From positions 21,145-85,144 of IMG/VR virus record IMGVR_UViG_3300045740_000123: a stretch of 64,000 nt of DNA. The stretch is one strand, 5' to 3'. The translations under genes were made by a program, and so were the position numbers. Below are positions 38,425-44,597 of this stretch, piece after piece. Position 1 is the first letter of the stretch; each line of letters starts with the position of its first letter. The DNA is from a virus. The notes beneath the pieces were generated by a model. The model did not search any database and was not told where the DNA came from. It was given only the letters and a program-made list of their open reading frames with translations.

Positions 38425-38869
38425 ATTTTTGCCCTGGAATAACTGGTTGCATTACTGCGTCGTAATGTGACCAACCAAGTTTTAATCGTCGTTCAATAGT
38501 CTGACGTTTAAGGCCTATTTCTAGCGCCCATTCTTTAACTGTTTGGCATTTGCCATCAATGGTTATATAAATACACATTGAACGATTTCTGTTTTGTTCA
38601 ATGCGTGTTGCCCATTTGCAATTATCTGGAGAATAACCTTTGCTTAAATTAATGCGTTCAATAGAGTATTCTTTACCAGGTCGTTCTCCCATGTCCATTA
38701 AAAAGTTTTCAAAACTATTCCATCTATCACAAACTTTAATTCCTTTTGCACCATATCTTTCGTAGGCTTTTGTATTTGGATTATTACATCTTGAGCGCAT
38801 ATTATGCCAAGTAGAATGAGTCAAAGAACGAATACCGTTTGTCGAATGGCCATGTCGTTGAGCGCTCAT
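38411..38869 (-). CDS. HNH endonuclease (AP2-like DNA-binding end)
   Basis: 152 residues from ATG 38869. IRSLTHSTWHNMRSRCNNP, YGAKGIKVCDRWNSFENFL, then MGERPGKEYSIERINLSKGY and NCKWATRIEQNRN form the HNH core common in phages; the C-terminus (VKEWALEIGLKRQTIERRL) is a helix-turn-helix. It lies antisense between two plus-strand genes and overlaps the end of the first. A homing function is likely. Confidence 0.85.
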   Translation of the reverse strand: MSAQRHGHSTNGIRSLTHSTWHNMRSRCNNPNTKAYERYGAKGIKVCDRWNSFENFLMDMGERPGKEYSIERINLSKGYSPDNCKWATRIEQNRNRSMCIYITIDGKCQTVKEWALEIGLKRQTIERRLKLGWSHYDAVMQPVIPGQKFKKS

Positions 38870-38896
38870 TGCCAAGGTTGCGGAAGTAACCAGTCT

Positions 38897-38923
38897 AACA
38901 AAGCCACGTTGCGCAATGGCTGA
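38897..38923 (+). pseudogene. Possible displaced 3' end of the 37873-38424 gene
   Basis: Reads NKATLRNG-TGA in frame, against IKATLRTS-TAA at the end of the upstream gene, on the far side of the HNH gene. The TGA overlaps the next ATG (TGATG), the layout expected for the original gene pair. Only five residues are identical, so the case is weaker than thyX. Confidence 0.45.
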
Positions 38924-39783
38924 TGCCAAACATCTTTCAAAACTTTCTTAACCAAGTAACTTCTGGTTATCGCCAAGCAGATAAACAGTTGGGTGGATGG
39001 TTGCCAGGGGGTGGCACTGCTTCTCCTGTGACGCGTATAGTATTCCCTCCTCAAAGCTTTCCTGCCAGAAGCAAAGAGCTTCAACAAATGACAGGCGTCA
39101 AAGGACGTTTTGTAGATATTGATAAAACCCCGACAATTACGCGACAAATTGCACAAACAGTGGCTCCACTGTGGGGATCGCAGCCCTATGCAAACCCTTT
39201 GATTGGCGAGGTTGGCGCCCCCGGTTATAGGGGAGGAGCAACACCAAGAGAAAGACACTTAGAAATTCATGAGCTTGGTCATTTAAATCCAGCCGATAAA
39301 GGCATCTATAGTTATTTAGGCGTAGCTGGAAGATACTTGCAAGGACTTAGCAACAGCACTGGTAACTTACCTGTTGTTGATCTTTTGGCTGGTAAACTAA
39401 TGAAACATTTTGATGCACAGGAGGAAGACCGTGCAGAACGTTTTGCAGCTCGTTTTGCAACCCAAGGAAATTATCCTGCTCCTCAAATAAACCCTGAAGG
39501 AACCTCTGCCTATGGAGATCGGCTAAGAAAAGAAGGTAGTGAGATGAGCGAAAATGCTGTTAGTAGAATGCTTAATCCTTGGGGAATCCCTGAAAAAATA
39601 ACCGGGCTTGTAAATCAACAACGGGCATCTATTCTACAAAATGAATTATCACGCTCACTTCCTATTTATCGGGAACGTTTTGGAGGGGAAACCGAGCTTT
39701 CTCCAGAAAATTTAAAAGAAACAGAACGTCTTAACAATTTGGCAAAGCAAATAGAAGCTTTAGGAATTCAACCAAGGTACTAA
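38923..39783 (+). CDS. Zinc metallopeptidase-like phage protein
   Basis: 286 residues. HELGH at about 109-113 within RHLEIHELGHLNPADK is the HExxH zinc motif of metallopeptidases; a later DRAERFAARFA contains Glu residues that could be the third ligand. N-terminus (NIFQNFLNQVTSGYRQADK) looks structural. Possibly cuts virion or host wall proteins. Its 3' end overlaps an antisense HNH gene by 4 bases. Confidence 0.65.
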   Translation: MPNIFQNFLNQVTSGYRQADKQLGGWLPGGGTASPVTRIVFPPQSFPARSKELQQMTGVKGRFVDIDKTPTITRQIAQTVAPLWGSQPYANPLIGEVGAPGYRGGATPRERHLEIHELGHLNPADKGIYSYLGVAGRYLQGLSNSTGNLPVVDLLAGKLMKHFDAQEEDRAERFAARFATQGNYPAPQINPEGTSAYGDRLRKEGSEMSENAVSRMLNPWGIPEKITGLVNQQRASILQNELSRSLPIYRERFGGETELSPENLKETERLNNLAKQIEALGIQPRY

Positions 39784-40037
39784 GTTACTGACCAGTGCTC
39801 AAGCCTGTGGCAATTGCAGCATAACGGGATGCACTTGCTGATCTCTTCTTCTACTCGGCCCCAGCCGTAGCCATGGTTCACCATGTCAGATATGTTGTTA
39901 TCCTTGTCTCCAATGTGGTGAAACTCTAAGACACGGTGATCATCCAACCCACACTTCTTGCACTGCAGAGTCTTCTTGTACTCCAGAAGCTTCTGTCGAT
40001 TCTTGTTGATACGTTCCTTGGATTGACTCCAGGGCAT
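39780..40037 (-). CDS. Small HNH endonuclease
   Basis: 85 residues. CKKCGLDDHRVLEFHHIGDK, then CIPLCCNCHRLEH: the canonical HNH core with two zinc pairs and the HH of the active site. Among the smallest in this window. It is antisense to the metallopeptidase end and 47 bases from the broken tRNA-Pro end. Probably a free-standing homing or nicking enzyme. Confidence 0.85.
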   Translation of the reverse strand: MPWSQSKERINKNRQKLLEYKKTLQCKKCGLDDHRVLEFHHIGDKDNNISDMVNHGYGWGRVEEEISKCIPLCCNCHRLEHWSVT

Positions 40038-40089
40038 TCATAGCTTTATTGGTGTAATTAATATAACGCTTTTATTGGAATTGTTGATA

Positions 40090-40125
40090 TCGGAGATGCA
40101 GGATTCGAACCTGCGACCCTCTGCT
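40090..40125 (-). pseudogene. 3' half of an interrupted tRNA-Pro gene
   Basis: Minus strand AGCAGA (anticodon stem), GGGTC, T-arm GCAGG-TTCGAAT-CCTGC, acceptor ATCTCCG and A73. It directly abuts the TAG stop of the HNH gene. Acceptor and anticodon stem pair exactly with the 5' half at 40612-40644. Together they look like a cyanobacterial-type tRNA-Pro whose anticodon loop has been replaced by the HNH segment. Confidence 0.85.
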
Positions 40126-40518
40126 CTATTTAGCTTTTTGTTTCTTCACCTCTCTTTGCTTTTTACCCGCCTGGCTTTTTGCTGTTTTGCACAAATCACA
40201 CCGACATCCATATTTGGAATACGACCAAACTGTCCCATGTGTTTGTCGTTTTTCGTTGGTCCAGCCTTTACCATAACTTCCTTCTTCTAAAGTCTTAATG
40301 TGATGACAGGGTTTGCAAAGTAACTGACACTTTTTAAGTTCTGTTTCTAATGTATCCCAATGGGTTGACCACTTGCAGCTAATATCAAAACTTTTAGAAG
40401 TGTGATCTATGTGGTCAATATGCAACAAATCAGAACAGCCGCATTTAATGCAAACACCCCCAAGAAAATCAATCATCTCTTGGCGACGTTTTTTGTAATC
40501 AGAAATTTTTGAAACCAT
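40126..40518 (-). CDS. HNH endonuclease inside a tRNA-Pro gene
   Basis: 130 residues from ATG 40518 (an upstream TTG frame adds glycine-rich residues and is unlikely). CIKCGCSDLLHIDHIDHTSK and CQLLCKPCHHIKT form the HNH core; CRCDLCKTAKSQAGKKQREV is a C-terminal finger and basic tail. Its last codons (GCT AAA TAG) carry the 7-bp repeat GCTAAAT also found at the end of the tRNA 5' half. Confidence 0.85.
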   Translation of the reverse strand: MVSKISDYKKRRQEMIDFLGGVCIKCGCSDLLHIDHIDHTSKSFDISCKWSTHWDTLETELKKCQLLCKPCHHIKTLEEGSYGKGWTNEKRQTHGTVWSYSKYGCRCDLCKTAKSQAGKKQREVKKQKAK

Positions 40519-40523
40519 AAAAA

Positions 40524-40594
40524 TCGGGGTGGAAGGTACTGCCCCTTCTCCTCCGCCTCCCAAAGACGGCGTGATACTTTTCTACTACACCCCG
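40524..40594 (-). tRNA. Degenerate tRNA-Pro-like structure (UGG) inside the insertion
   Basis: 71 nt that fold as a cloverleaf: acceptor CGGGGTG/CACCCCG (7 bp) with A73, T8-A9, anticodon stem CCGTC/GGCGG with loop TTTGGGA (UGG, proline), T-stem GAAGG/CCTTC. But the D-arm pairs poorly and the T-loop is GGCAGTA, not TTCRANY. Acceptor and anticodon resemble the interrupted outer tRNA-Pro. It may be a replacement tRNA, a decoy or a decayed copy. Confidence 0.45.
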
Positions 40595-40611
40595 AGGGGT
40601 CCGATCAATTT

Positions 40612-40644
40612 AGCAGATGCGCTACCAAACTGCGCTAATCCCCG
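40612..40644 (-). pseudogene. 5' half of an interrupted tRNA-Pro gene
   Basis: Minus strand CGGGGAT-TA-GCGC AGTTTGGTA GCGC-A-TCTGC-T: acceptor, D-arm and 5' anticodon stem. CGGGGAT pairs with ATCTCCG and TCTGC with GCAGA of the 3' half 0.5 kb away. Sequence after T32 diverges into the insertion. No anticodon remains in either half. Confidence 0.85.
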
Positions 40645-40768
40645 GTGTTAGGGCGAGAGTGTCTGCCTACGATGATCTACGATGCAGCCGAGGGGACTCT
40701 TCGTTTAATACGACGTTCCTTGTCGTACCCTTTGCAGCCCCATCGGAAAGAGAGGGGGTACTTATTTA
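40645..40768 (-). other. Structured non-coding stretch with promoter-like TATAAT
   Basis: On the minus strand TGTATAAT (40768-40775) lies at the end of the HNH gene and could drive the tRNA region. Downstream, TACGAC-AAGGAAC-GTCGTA forms a 6-bp hairpin with a 7-nt loop, and CGATG pairs with CATCG around it. The start GGGGCTGCAAAGGGTACGAC resembles tmRNA starts, but no tmRNA end is visible. Confidence 0.35.
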
Positions 40769-41317
40769 TTATACAGATTCATTGGGTGTTTTCCAGAAAT
40801 AATCATCGCATTCTCCAAGCCGACCCCACTTCTCTTCCCGATAATCAATATCTTTAGTTAAAAAATCAATAGCGTTTTTCAATATTTGGATATTGTCTTT
40901 GGCGTGGCCAAGCATTGTATTGCATCTATGGCATAAAAGCCCTCTAACCTTGCCTGTTTCATGGCAATGATCTACACAAAATGTTTTCTTTGGAGCGGGA
41001 CTGTTTGTTTTGCATATGGCGCAACAACCTTTTTGAATTTCCAGAATTTGTTTGTATCTACCCCTAGGTAAACCATAGGAACGCAAACGATCAAGATCAT
41101 TAGCGTGTTCTAAATTGTTTTGGCGCCATCGATTGTAATTTTCTTGATGGCGCTTTTTGTTTTTTCTTGACCATTCCCGGCTGTACTCGTTTGTACAAAC
41201 ACGGCACCAAGTATTTAAACCATCTTTGTTTTTCTTTGCTTTGTTAAAAGCATCCTTGGATTTAATCTCTAGGCATTTGGTGCATTTTTTCGTTGGGAGT
41301 TTGCCAGAAATAGTCAT
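40769..41317 (-). CDS. HNH endonuclease (endonuclease VII type) whose ends mimic its target
   Basis: 182 residues. KCTKCLEIKSKDAFNKAKK and CRVCTNEYS form an N-terminal zinc knuckle; core CCAICKTNSPAPKKTFCVDH, GKVRGLLCHRCNTMLGHA. The first codons overlap the end of the upstream gene in another frame; the last 20 residues (WGRLGECDDYFWKTPNESV) are the displaced C-terminus of that same gene, read in frame. So the gene is wedged exactly at the target's 3' end. Confidence 0.9.
   Translation of the reverse strand: MTISGKLPTKKCTKCLEIKSKDAFNKAKKNKDGLNTWCRVCTNEYSREWSRKNKKRHQENYNRWRQNNLEHANDLDRLRSYGLPRGRYKQILEIQKGCCAICKTNSPAPKKTFCVDHCHETGKVRGLLCHRCNTMLGHAKDNIQILKNAIDFLTKDIDYREEKWGRLGECDDYFWKTPNESV
40782..40829 (-). 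repeat. Displaced C-terminal codons of the 41262-41951 gene
   Basis: Bases 40782-40829 closely match 41293-41339 on the same strand (TTGGGxGTTTxCCAGAAATAxTCATCGCA and on). Both encode KWGRLGECDDYFWxTPNE. The upstream copy is the present end of the gene; this copy, now fused to the HNH gene, is probably the old end. Confidence 0.85.
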
Positions 41318-41951
41318 CGCACTCGCCTAGGCGCCCCCATTTTAACGCTTTTTCAGAGTCAAAGTATCGAGTCGATACCTTAAAGTCTGGTGTCTTTAGA
41401 TCGTGGTTGGTGAGCGATGGATCAACCATTCGACAACGATTGTTGGGATAAGCGCCAATTTGACCGTTGTCCAAAGCCACAATGTTGTGGGACTTATGCT
41501 CGTCAGGAAATTCCGCAAAGTAAAAATCCGGTTCGTTCCTATGAGGATGATAATTGTCAACCGTAAATAGGTATGTGCCTTTCATTACACCTGCACTACG
41601 TGTCATAACTTGAAACTCCATATTGAAGATCAAGTTCTTTTCGACAACCGTAAGACCATGATCAAATCCATTCCAGAACTGCAGGTCAGTTAGCTCTAGG
41701 TCAGGAGTGGGTGCTTGAGGTTTGTCCGGATAATCTGGATCCCATGCCAGGAATGCACTGATGGGAAGCTTGTCGTAAAGGGCTCCGTACTCAGTAAGAT
41801 AAGTCTCAAACTGAAGTGCTCTACCAGTTAAAGATTTACAACTTACCCAATAACCAGGCGTATATTCACCATGACCGTCTCTTAGGTCACGTAAGTATTC
41901 ACGCCTTACCCAAACCTTGACGGGCGGGACATTGGCCACAAGAGTTGTCAC
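41262..41951 (-). CDS. Conserved phage protein (YLRDLRDGHGEY type), C-terminus swapped
   Basis: 229 residues. VWVRREYLRDLRDGHGEYTP, GRALQFETYLTEYGALYDKL and FNMEFQVMTRSAGVMKGTYL match a protein I have seen in several marine phages; function unknown. End KWGRLGECDDYFWQTPNEKM differs from the displaced copy at 40782. The first start (GTG 41951) abuts a hairpin, so a slightly later start is possible. Confidence 0.75.
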   Translation of the reverse strand: MTTLVANVPPVKVWVRREYLRDLRDGHGEYTPGYWVSCKSLTGRALQFETYLTEYGALYDKLPISAFLAWDPDYPDKPQAPTPDLELTDLQFWNGFDHGLTVVEKNLIFNMEFQVMTRSAGVMKGTYLFTVDNYHPHRNEPDFYFAEFPDEHKSHNIVALDNGQIGAYPNNRCRMVDPSLTNHDLKTPDFKVSTRYFDSEKALKWGRLGECDDYFWQTPNEKMHQMPRD

Positions 41952-41979
41952 AAAAAATCCCGGTGTATCATGCCGGGAT
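41951..41979 (-). terminator. Terminator for minus-strand genes at 42 kb
   Basis: Minus strand ATCCCGG-C-ATGATACA-CCGGGAT (7-bp stem) followed by TTTTTT. It ends transcripts from the DUF5872-like region. It directly precedes the next gene's start, so that gene needs its own start signal or readthrough. Confidence 0.75.
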
Positions 41980-42077
41980 CATAGCTTCCTTCCACGCTCT
42001 TGTGAGCACCACGTTCGTAACGTGGAGGGGTTTTCGACTATTACCCCTAGAGCGGTATTGCTCCGCCTGTCAGCATA
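41980..42077. other. Foldable non-coding gap
   Basis: About 100 bases without a gene. On the plus strand GAGCA/TGCTC enclose CCACG-TTCGTAA-CGTGG and GGGG...CCCC, a three-arm shape. The 7-nt loop recalls a T-arm, but no tRNA can be built. Possibly another tRNA remnant or a small RNA. Confidence 0.3.
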
Positions 42078-42284
42078 TCAGGATTTACTTCTTTGATAAC
42101 GCCTTGCTGCGCGTCCAGCAAGTTTTGCTTTTCTGGTGTTTGGTACAAATTGTTTGCCTTCGCGGCTAGCCTCGCGTTTCTTTTGGTCAGTCTCTTGCCG
42201 TTCTTCTTTAGATAATGAGGCCCAGGCAGACTCAGGTAGATAACGTTTGGTGTATCCCTTTTGAATTGCTTTATCTGCCATCAT
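42078..42284 (-). CDS. Small basic phage protein ('YTKRYLPESAWxSL' type)
   Basis: 68 residues (two adjacent ATGs, 42284 and 42281). YTKRYLPESAWASLSKEERQ followed by FVPNTRKAKLAGRAARRY is a small basic domain I know from phages and large viruses, often beside DUF5872-like proteins. Overlaps the end of that gene here (AAATGATG). Function unknown; DNA binding is possible. Confidence 0.75.
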   Translation of the reverse strand: MMADKAIQKGYTKRYLPESAWASLSKEERQETDQKKREASREGKQFVPNTRKAKLAGRAARRYQRSKS

Positions 42285-42592
42285 TTACTATCCTTGTATT
42301 TCTTTGCAGCTTCTTTAGCTTTACCGCGCTTTTCATACTCATCTTTCGTCATCCATTTCTCCTTGCCCCACTTCTCCAGGGACTTCTGCTTCTCACCTTT
42401 ACCTCCTTTGTATCCACCGCCTGCACTCTTGTATTCCTGTGCCACAAGCTGAGCTTTTCTAGCCGAAATAATTAGTTAGCCTTACGGCTACGACCATTCT
42501 CCTGGTTTACCGCCACGGCCTTCACGCATAACTTTGTTTTTGATGCGCTCACGCAGGTCTGGTTTTGTGTACTTGCTTTTATCTTCAGCCAT
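42281..42592 (-). CDS. DUF5872-like gene interrupted by a 24-nt insert between TCG codons
   Basis: From ATG 42592 34 codons read YTKPDLRERIKNKVM...GGKPGEWS, then TAG. After 24 nt (42467-42490) the same frame resumes: SARKAQLVAQEYKSAGGGYK, KGEKQKSLEKWGKEKWMTKD and a basic end to TGA 42281. Family members I know run straight through GQWSARKAQ, so the two parts make one normal protein of about 95 residues. Either the gene is broken, or ribosomes skip the insert as in T4 gene 60. It follows an HNH gene with an 8-base overlap. Confidence 0.75.
42467..42490 (-). other. 24-nt insert: TAG, perfect hairpin, flanked by TCG codons
   Basis: Minus strand TCG-[TAGCC-GTAA-GGCTA-ACTAATTATT]-TCG. The stem TAGCC/GGCTA is perfect with a GTAA tetraloop and starts at the stop codon. 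The insert has three in-frame stops (TAG, TAA, TAA) and keeps the frame. Identical TCG codons flank it, as matched take-off and landing codons do in known bypass elements. Confidence 0.7.
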
Positions 42593-43193
42593 AACTTCCT
42601 CGCTCTTTAAGATAAGTGACTGCGTTTGTCAATACATCTATATTATCACCAAATAAACCTAAGGCTCTATTGCACTCTTTGCATAATAAACCTCTGAACT
42701 CATTGGTTTGATGATTATGGTCCATGGCTAAAGATTGTTTATCCTTGGGAGGCTCTTGGCAAATTGCGCATAAACCTTCCTGGGACTCAAACACAATGTC
42801 GTATTGCTCTTTTGTTATCCCTCTGCGTTCGTATTTTTTGTGATTATGATGCAATAAATCTTGCCCTTGTTTTTTAACTTTCTGATAATGCTCCTTATTA
42901 TTGTTTACCCATTTATCCCAACTTAACTTATTGCAAGTTTTACATGAAGAATGAAGGTATAATTTACCGTCTTGCTTTCTTCTTCTAAAGCAATCCCAAT
43001 CTAAATAATGAGCACATTTAGAGCATTGTTTTTGACCGTCTGCTCCATACAATAATCTAAATCGACGGTTGATCAAAGATCTACAATCTTTGCATACGCT
43101 GTCTCTTTTTATATTACCAGCAGAGTTATACCCTTTGTTCCCAAAATTTTCATGCGGCTTTCGGGTTCCGCATTCTCGGCAAAGCTTTTGCAT
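42585..43193 (-). CDS. HNH endonuclease (endonuclease VII type) before the DUF5872-like gene
   Basis: 202 residues from ATG 43193; a GTG at 43232 overlapping the stop of the remnant (GTGA) is an alternative start. Three zinc knuckles (CRECGTRKPHENFG; QCSKCAHYLDWDCF; CKTCNKLSW), then CAICQEPPKDKQSLAMDHNH and FRGLLCKECNRALG. Long for its group (other copies 153-182). It overlaps the start of the interrupted gene by 8 bases and is preceded by a remnant of the same target. Confidence 0.85.
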   Translation of the reverse strand: MQKLCRECGTRKPHENFGNKGYNSAGNIKRDSVCKDCRSLINRRFRLLYGADGQKQCSKCAHYLDWDCFRRRKQDGKLYLHSSCKTCNKLSWDKWVNNNKEHYQKVKKQGQDLLHHNHKKYERRGITKEQYDIVFESQEGLCAICQEPPKDKQSLAMDHNHQTNEFRGLLCKECNRALGLFGDNIDVLTNAVTYLKERGSYG

Positions 43194-43228
43194 TGGTTGG
43201 TTTGTGCTTTTCTTACAATAGCACAAAA

Positions 43229-43324
43229 TCACTGCCCAGGCTTGCCGCCTTTAGAACCAGCCATTACGCGATCTTTAATCCTCTCGCGTAACTCCGGTTT
43301 CGTGTATTTGTTTTCCTGAGATAT
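43229..43324 (-). pseudogene. Remnant N-terminus of a DUF5872-like gene
   Basis: Reads ISQENKYTKPELRERIKDRV, then MAGSKGGKPGQ and TGA, closely similar to the start of the gene at 42592 (KYTKPDLRERIKNKVM...GGKPGE). The first codon is ATA where ATG would be expected. Synonymous sites differ widely between the two copies, so the downstream one came from another source. Confidence 0.8.
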
Positions 43325-43478
43325 CAGGATTATTTTTTCTTTCTTCTAATATTTTAGCCCACTTACATGGCTTAGCATTCACTGCCCAGTTTCGTGGGGG
43401 TTCCGGAATTAAATGATTAAGCTGGCGAAAGTATGCCGCCAGCCTTTCTTCTTCACTCGATCCTCTATTCTTGGCCAA
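43275..43478 (-). CDS. Small phage protein overlapping the remnant
   Basis: 67 residues if TTG 43478 is the start; it overlaps the previous gene by 14 bases and shares its last 17 codons with the DUF5872 remnant in another frame. LAAYFRQLNHLIPEPPRNWA looks like a real protein. Its present end is probably abnormal because of the rearrangement. Confidence 0.4.
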   Translation of the reverse strand: MAKNRGSSEEERLAAYFRQLNHLIPEPPRNWAVNAKPCKWAKILEERKNNPDISGKQIHETGVTRED

Positions 43479-43686
43479 GGTTTAAGTTTGGTGTTTTGTT
43501 TTTGCTCATTGAACCATACTTCTCCATAATCTCATCCATGGATTCGATTGATTCACATCTAATCAAAAGATCAGAAATGGCACTAATCGTTACAGGATGC
43601 TCGGATCTTGCCGCAAAAGCTAGGGCCTCACGCAAATGAATCGTTGCCTGATTCACTGCTTCCTTGACTTGATTCGATAAGGCCAT
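43465..43686 (-). CDS. Small helical phage protein
   Basis: 73 residues from ATG 43686 (MALSNQVKEAVNQATIHLR...), helical and acidic. A longer in-frame start at 43728 would overlap the upstream gene more deeply. Function unknown. Confidence 0.6.
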   Translation of the reverse strand: MALSNQVKEAVNQATIHLREALAFAARSEHPVTISAISDLLIRCESIESMDEIMEKYGSMSKNKTPNLNLGQE

Positions 43687-43828
43687 CTGAGATTCCGTTG
43701 GTTGCCTCAGTATAAACGTTGTTAGCATTATCTTTGGATAGTAATAAACTCTTTAGGACATTGTTGTGATTTTGTAGGAACTGACGCCCCTGCTCAATCA
43801 CATCTACGTATTGTGGCAGTTTTTCCAT
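43628..43828 (-). CDS. Small helical phage protein
   Basis: 66 residues (MEKLPQYVDVIEQGRQFLQN...), ending Ser/Gly-rich (SSQGSSESGNDSFA). It overlaps the next gene by 59 bases. Lies 43 bases downstream of the glycosyltransferase. Unknown function. Confidence 0.6.
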   Translation of the reverse strand: MEKLPQYVDVIEQGRQFLQNHNNVLKSLLLSKDNANNVYTEATNGISDGLIESSQGSSESGNDSFA

Positions 43829-43871
43829 GATTCAAAAAGGGTAGTGGCCGTAAAGAAAAGTTGGGTTTACT

Positions 43872-44597
43872 CTAATTCCCCAGGTGGATCAGCGGCATTT
43901 TATACAAAGAGATCTTGGTGTACCCCCTTTGAATAAACTCACCGCAGATATTGGTGGTGTCACAGTCCCAGTGTTGCGTGATCGGGTTGACGCCAGAGAA
44001 ACGGGCGCCTTCTATAAAAGGTTGGGCGCGGTACACACAAAAACAATTAAAGGTTGACTGCACCGGAAGCACATCTGGCATTTCAAAGATGCGCGGACCT
44101 TTAAAGATGTCATCCTCAATGTTTAGGCGTGTTGCCCAGCTGTCATAGATCCAGCGGTGATTTTGGTATTCAACTGGGTGCAGACTATAGGGCGAACAGA
44201 TGTCGTCATCTGTATACAACAACTGACTTAGCTCGGCTGGATTGAAGTTAATATCTGGCTCTATAAAAAGAACCTTGTCATAAACACTAAGGTCAACCTG
44301 GTCCAGGGTTTTGTTTCGGGCCGAAGCCAGTAACGCAACCCTTTCTTCGTCACGAACGGAGCCAAAGTAAGGTTTGTTTTCAGATAAAGAAGTAATGCAA
44401 ACCTTGTTTAGTTCTGACTCTAGTTCTGGAGCAATGCTTTGCAAATACTCCTTGGTGCCATCGGTTGAATCGTTCTCATAGACGGAGAGGTCAAATGTGG
44501 TTCCTGGGTTTTCATCCATTAAACACAGGATTAAATCCTTCCACCCAAACAAGAAATCCTTGCGGTTGCGGATGATGCTGCAGATCAATACATGCAT
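43872..44597 (-). CDS. Glycosyltransferase, CAP59/GT69-like
   Basis: 241 residues. DLSVYENDSTDGTKEYLQS near 38 is the nucleotide-sugar region of CAP59-type mannosyltransferases, and VLFIEPDINFNPAEL supplies the acidic motif. Further conserved-looking parts: ARNKTLDQV and NCFCVYRAQPFIEGARF. Probably transfers a sugar made by the neighbouring DegT and Gmd enzymes. Overlaps DegT by 13 bases, so the two are co-translated. Confidence 0.75.
   Translation of the reverse strand: MHVLICSIIRNRKDFLFGWKDLILCLMDENPGTTFDLSVYENDSTDGTKEYLQSIAPELESELNKVCITSLSENKPYFGSVRDEERVALLASARNKTLDQVDLSVYDKVLFIEPDINFNPAELSQLLYTDDDICSPYSLHPVEYQNHRWIYDSWATRLNIEDDIFKGPRIFEMPDVLPVQSTFNCFCVYRAQPFIEGARFSGVNPITQHWDCDTTNICGEFIQRGYTKISLYKMPLIHLGN

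Noticed and set aside
39780-40089. Seventh duplicated end: remnant of the metallopeptidase end after the HNH gene at 39780
   Set aside because: Only a few residues (I-A-L-L-V against I-E-A-L-G-I) resemble each other, which is within chance.
40645-40768. Phage tmRNA from the start GGGGCTGCAAAGGGTACGAC
   Set aside because: No matching 3' tRNA-like end or tag frame is present nearby; the likeness is limited to the first 20 bases.
42488-42592. Independent 34-residue gene instead of an interrupted one
   Set aside because: The following frame continues the same family without a start codon at the right place; the family I know is continuous over the insert. Kept as the main alternative in the finding.
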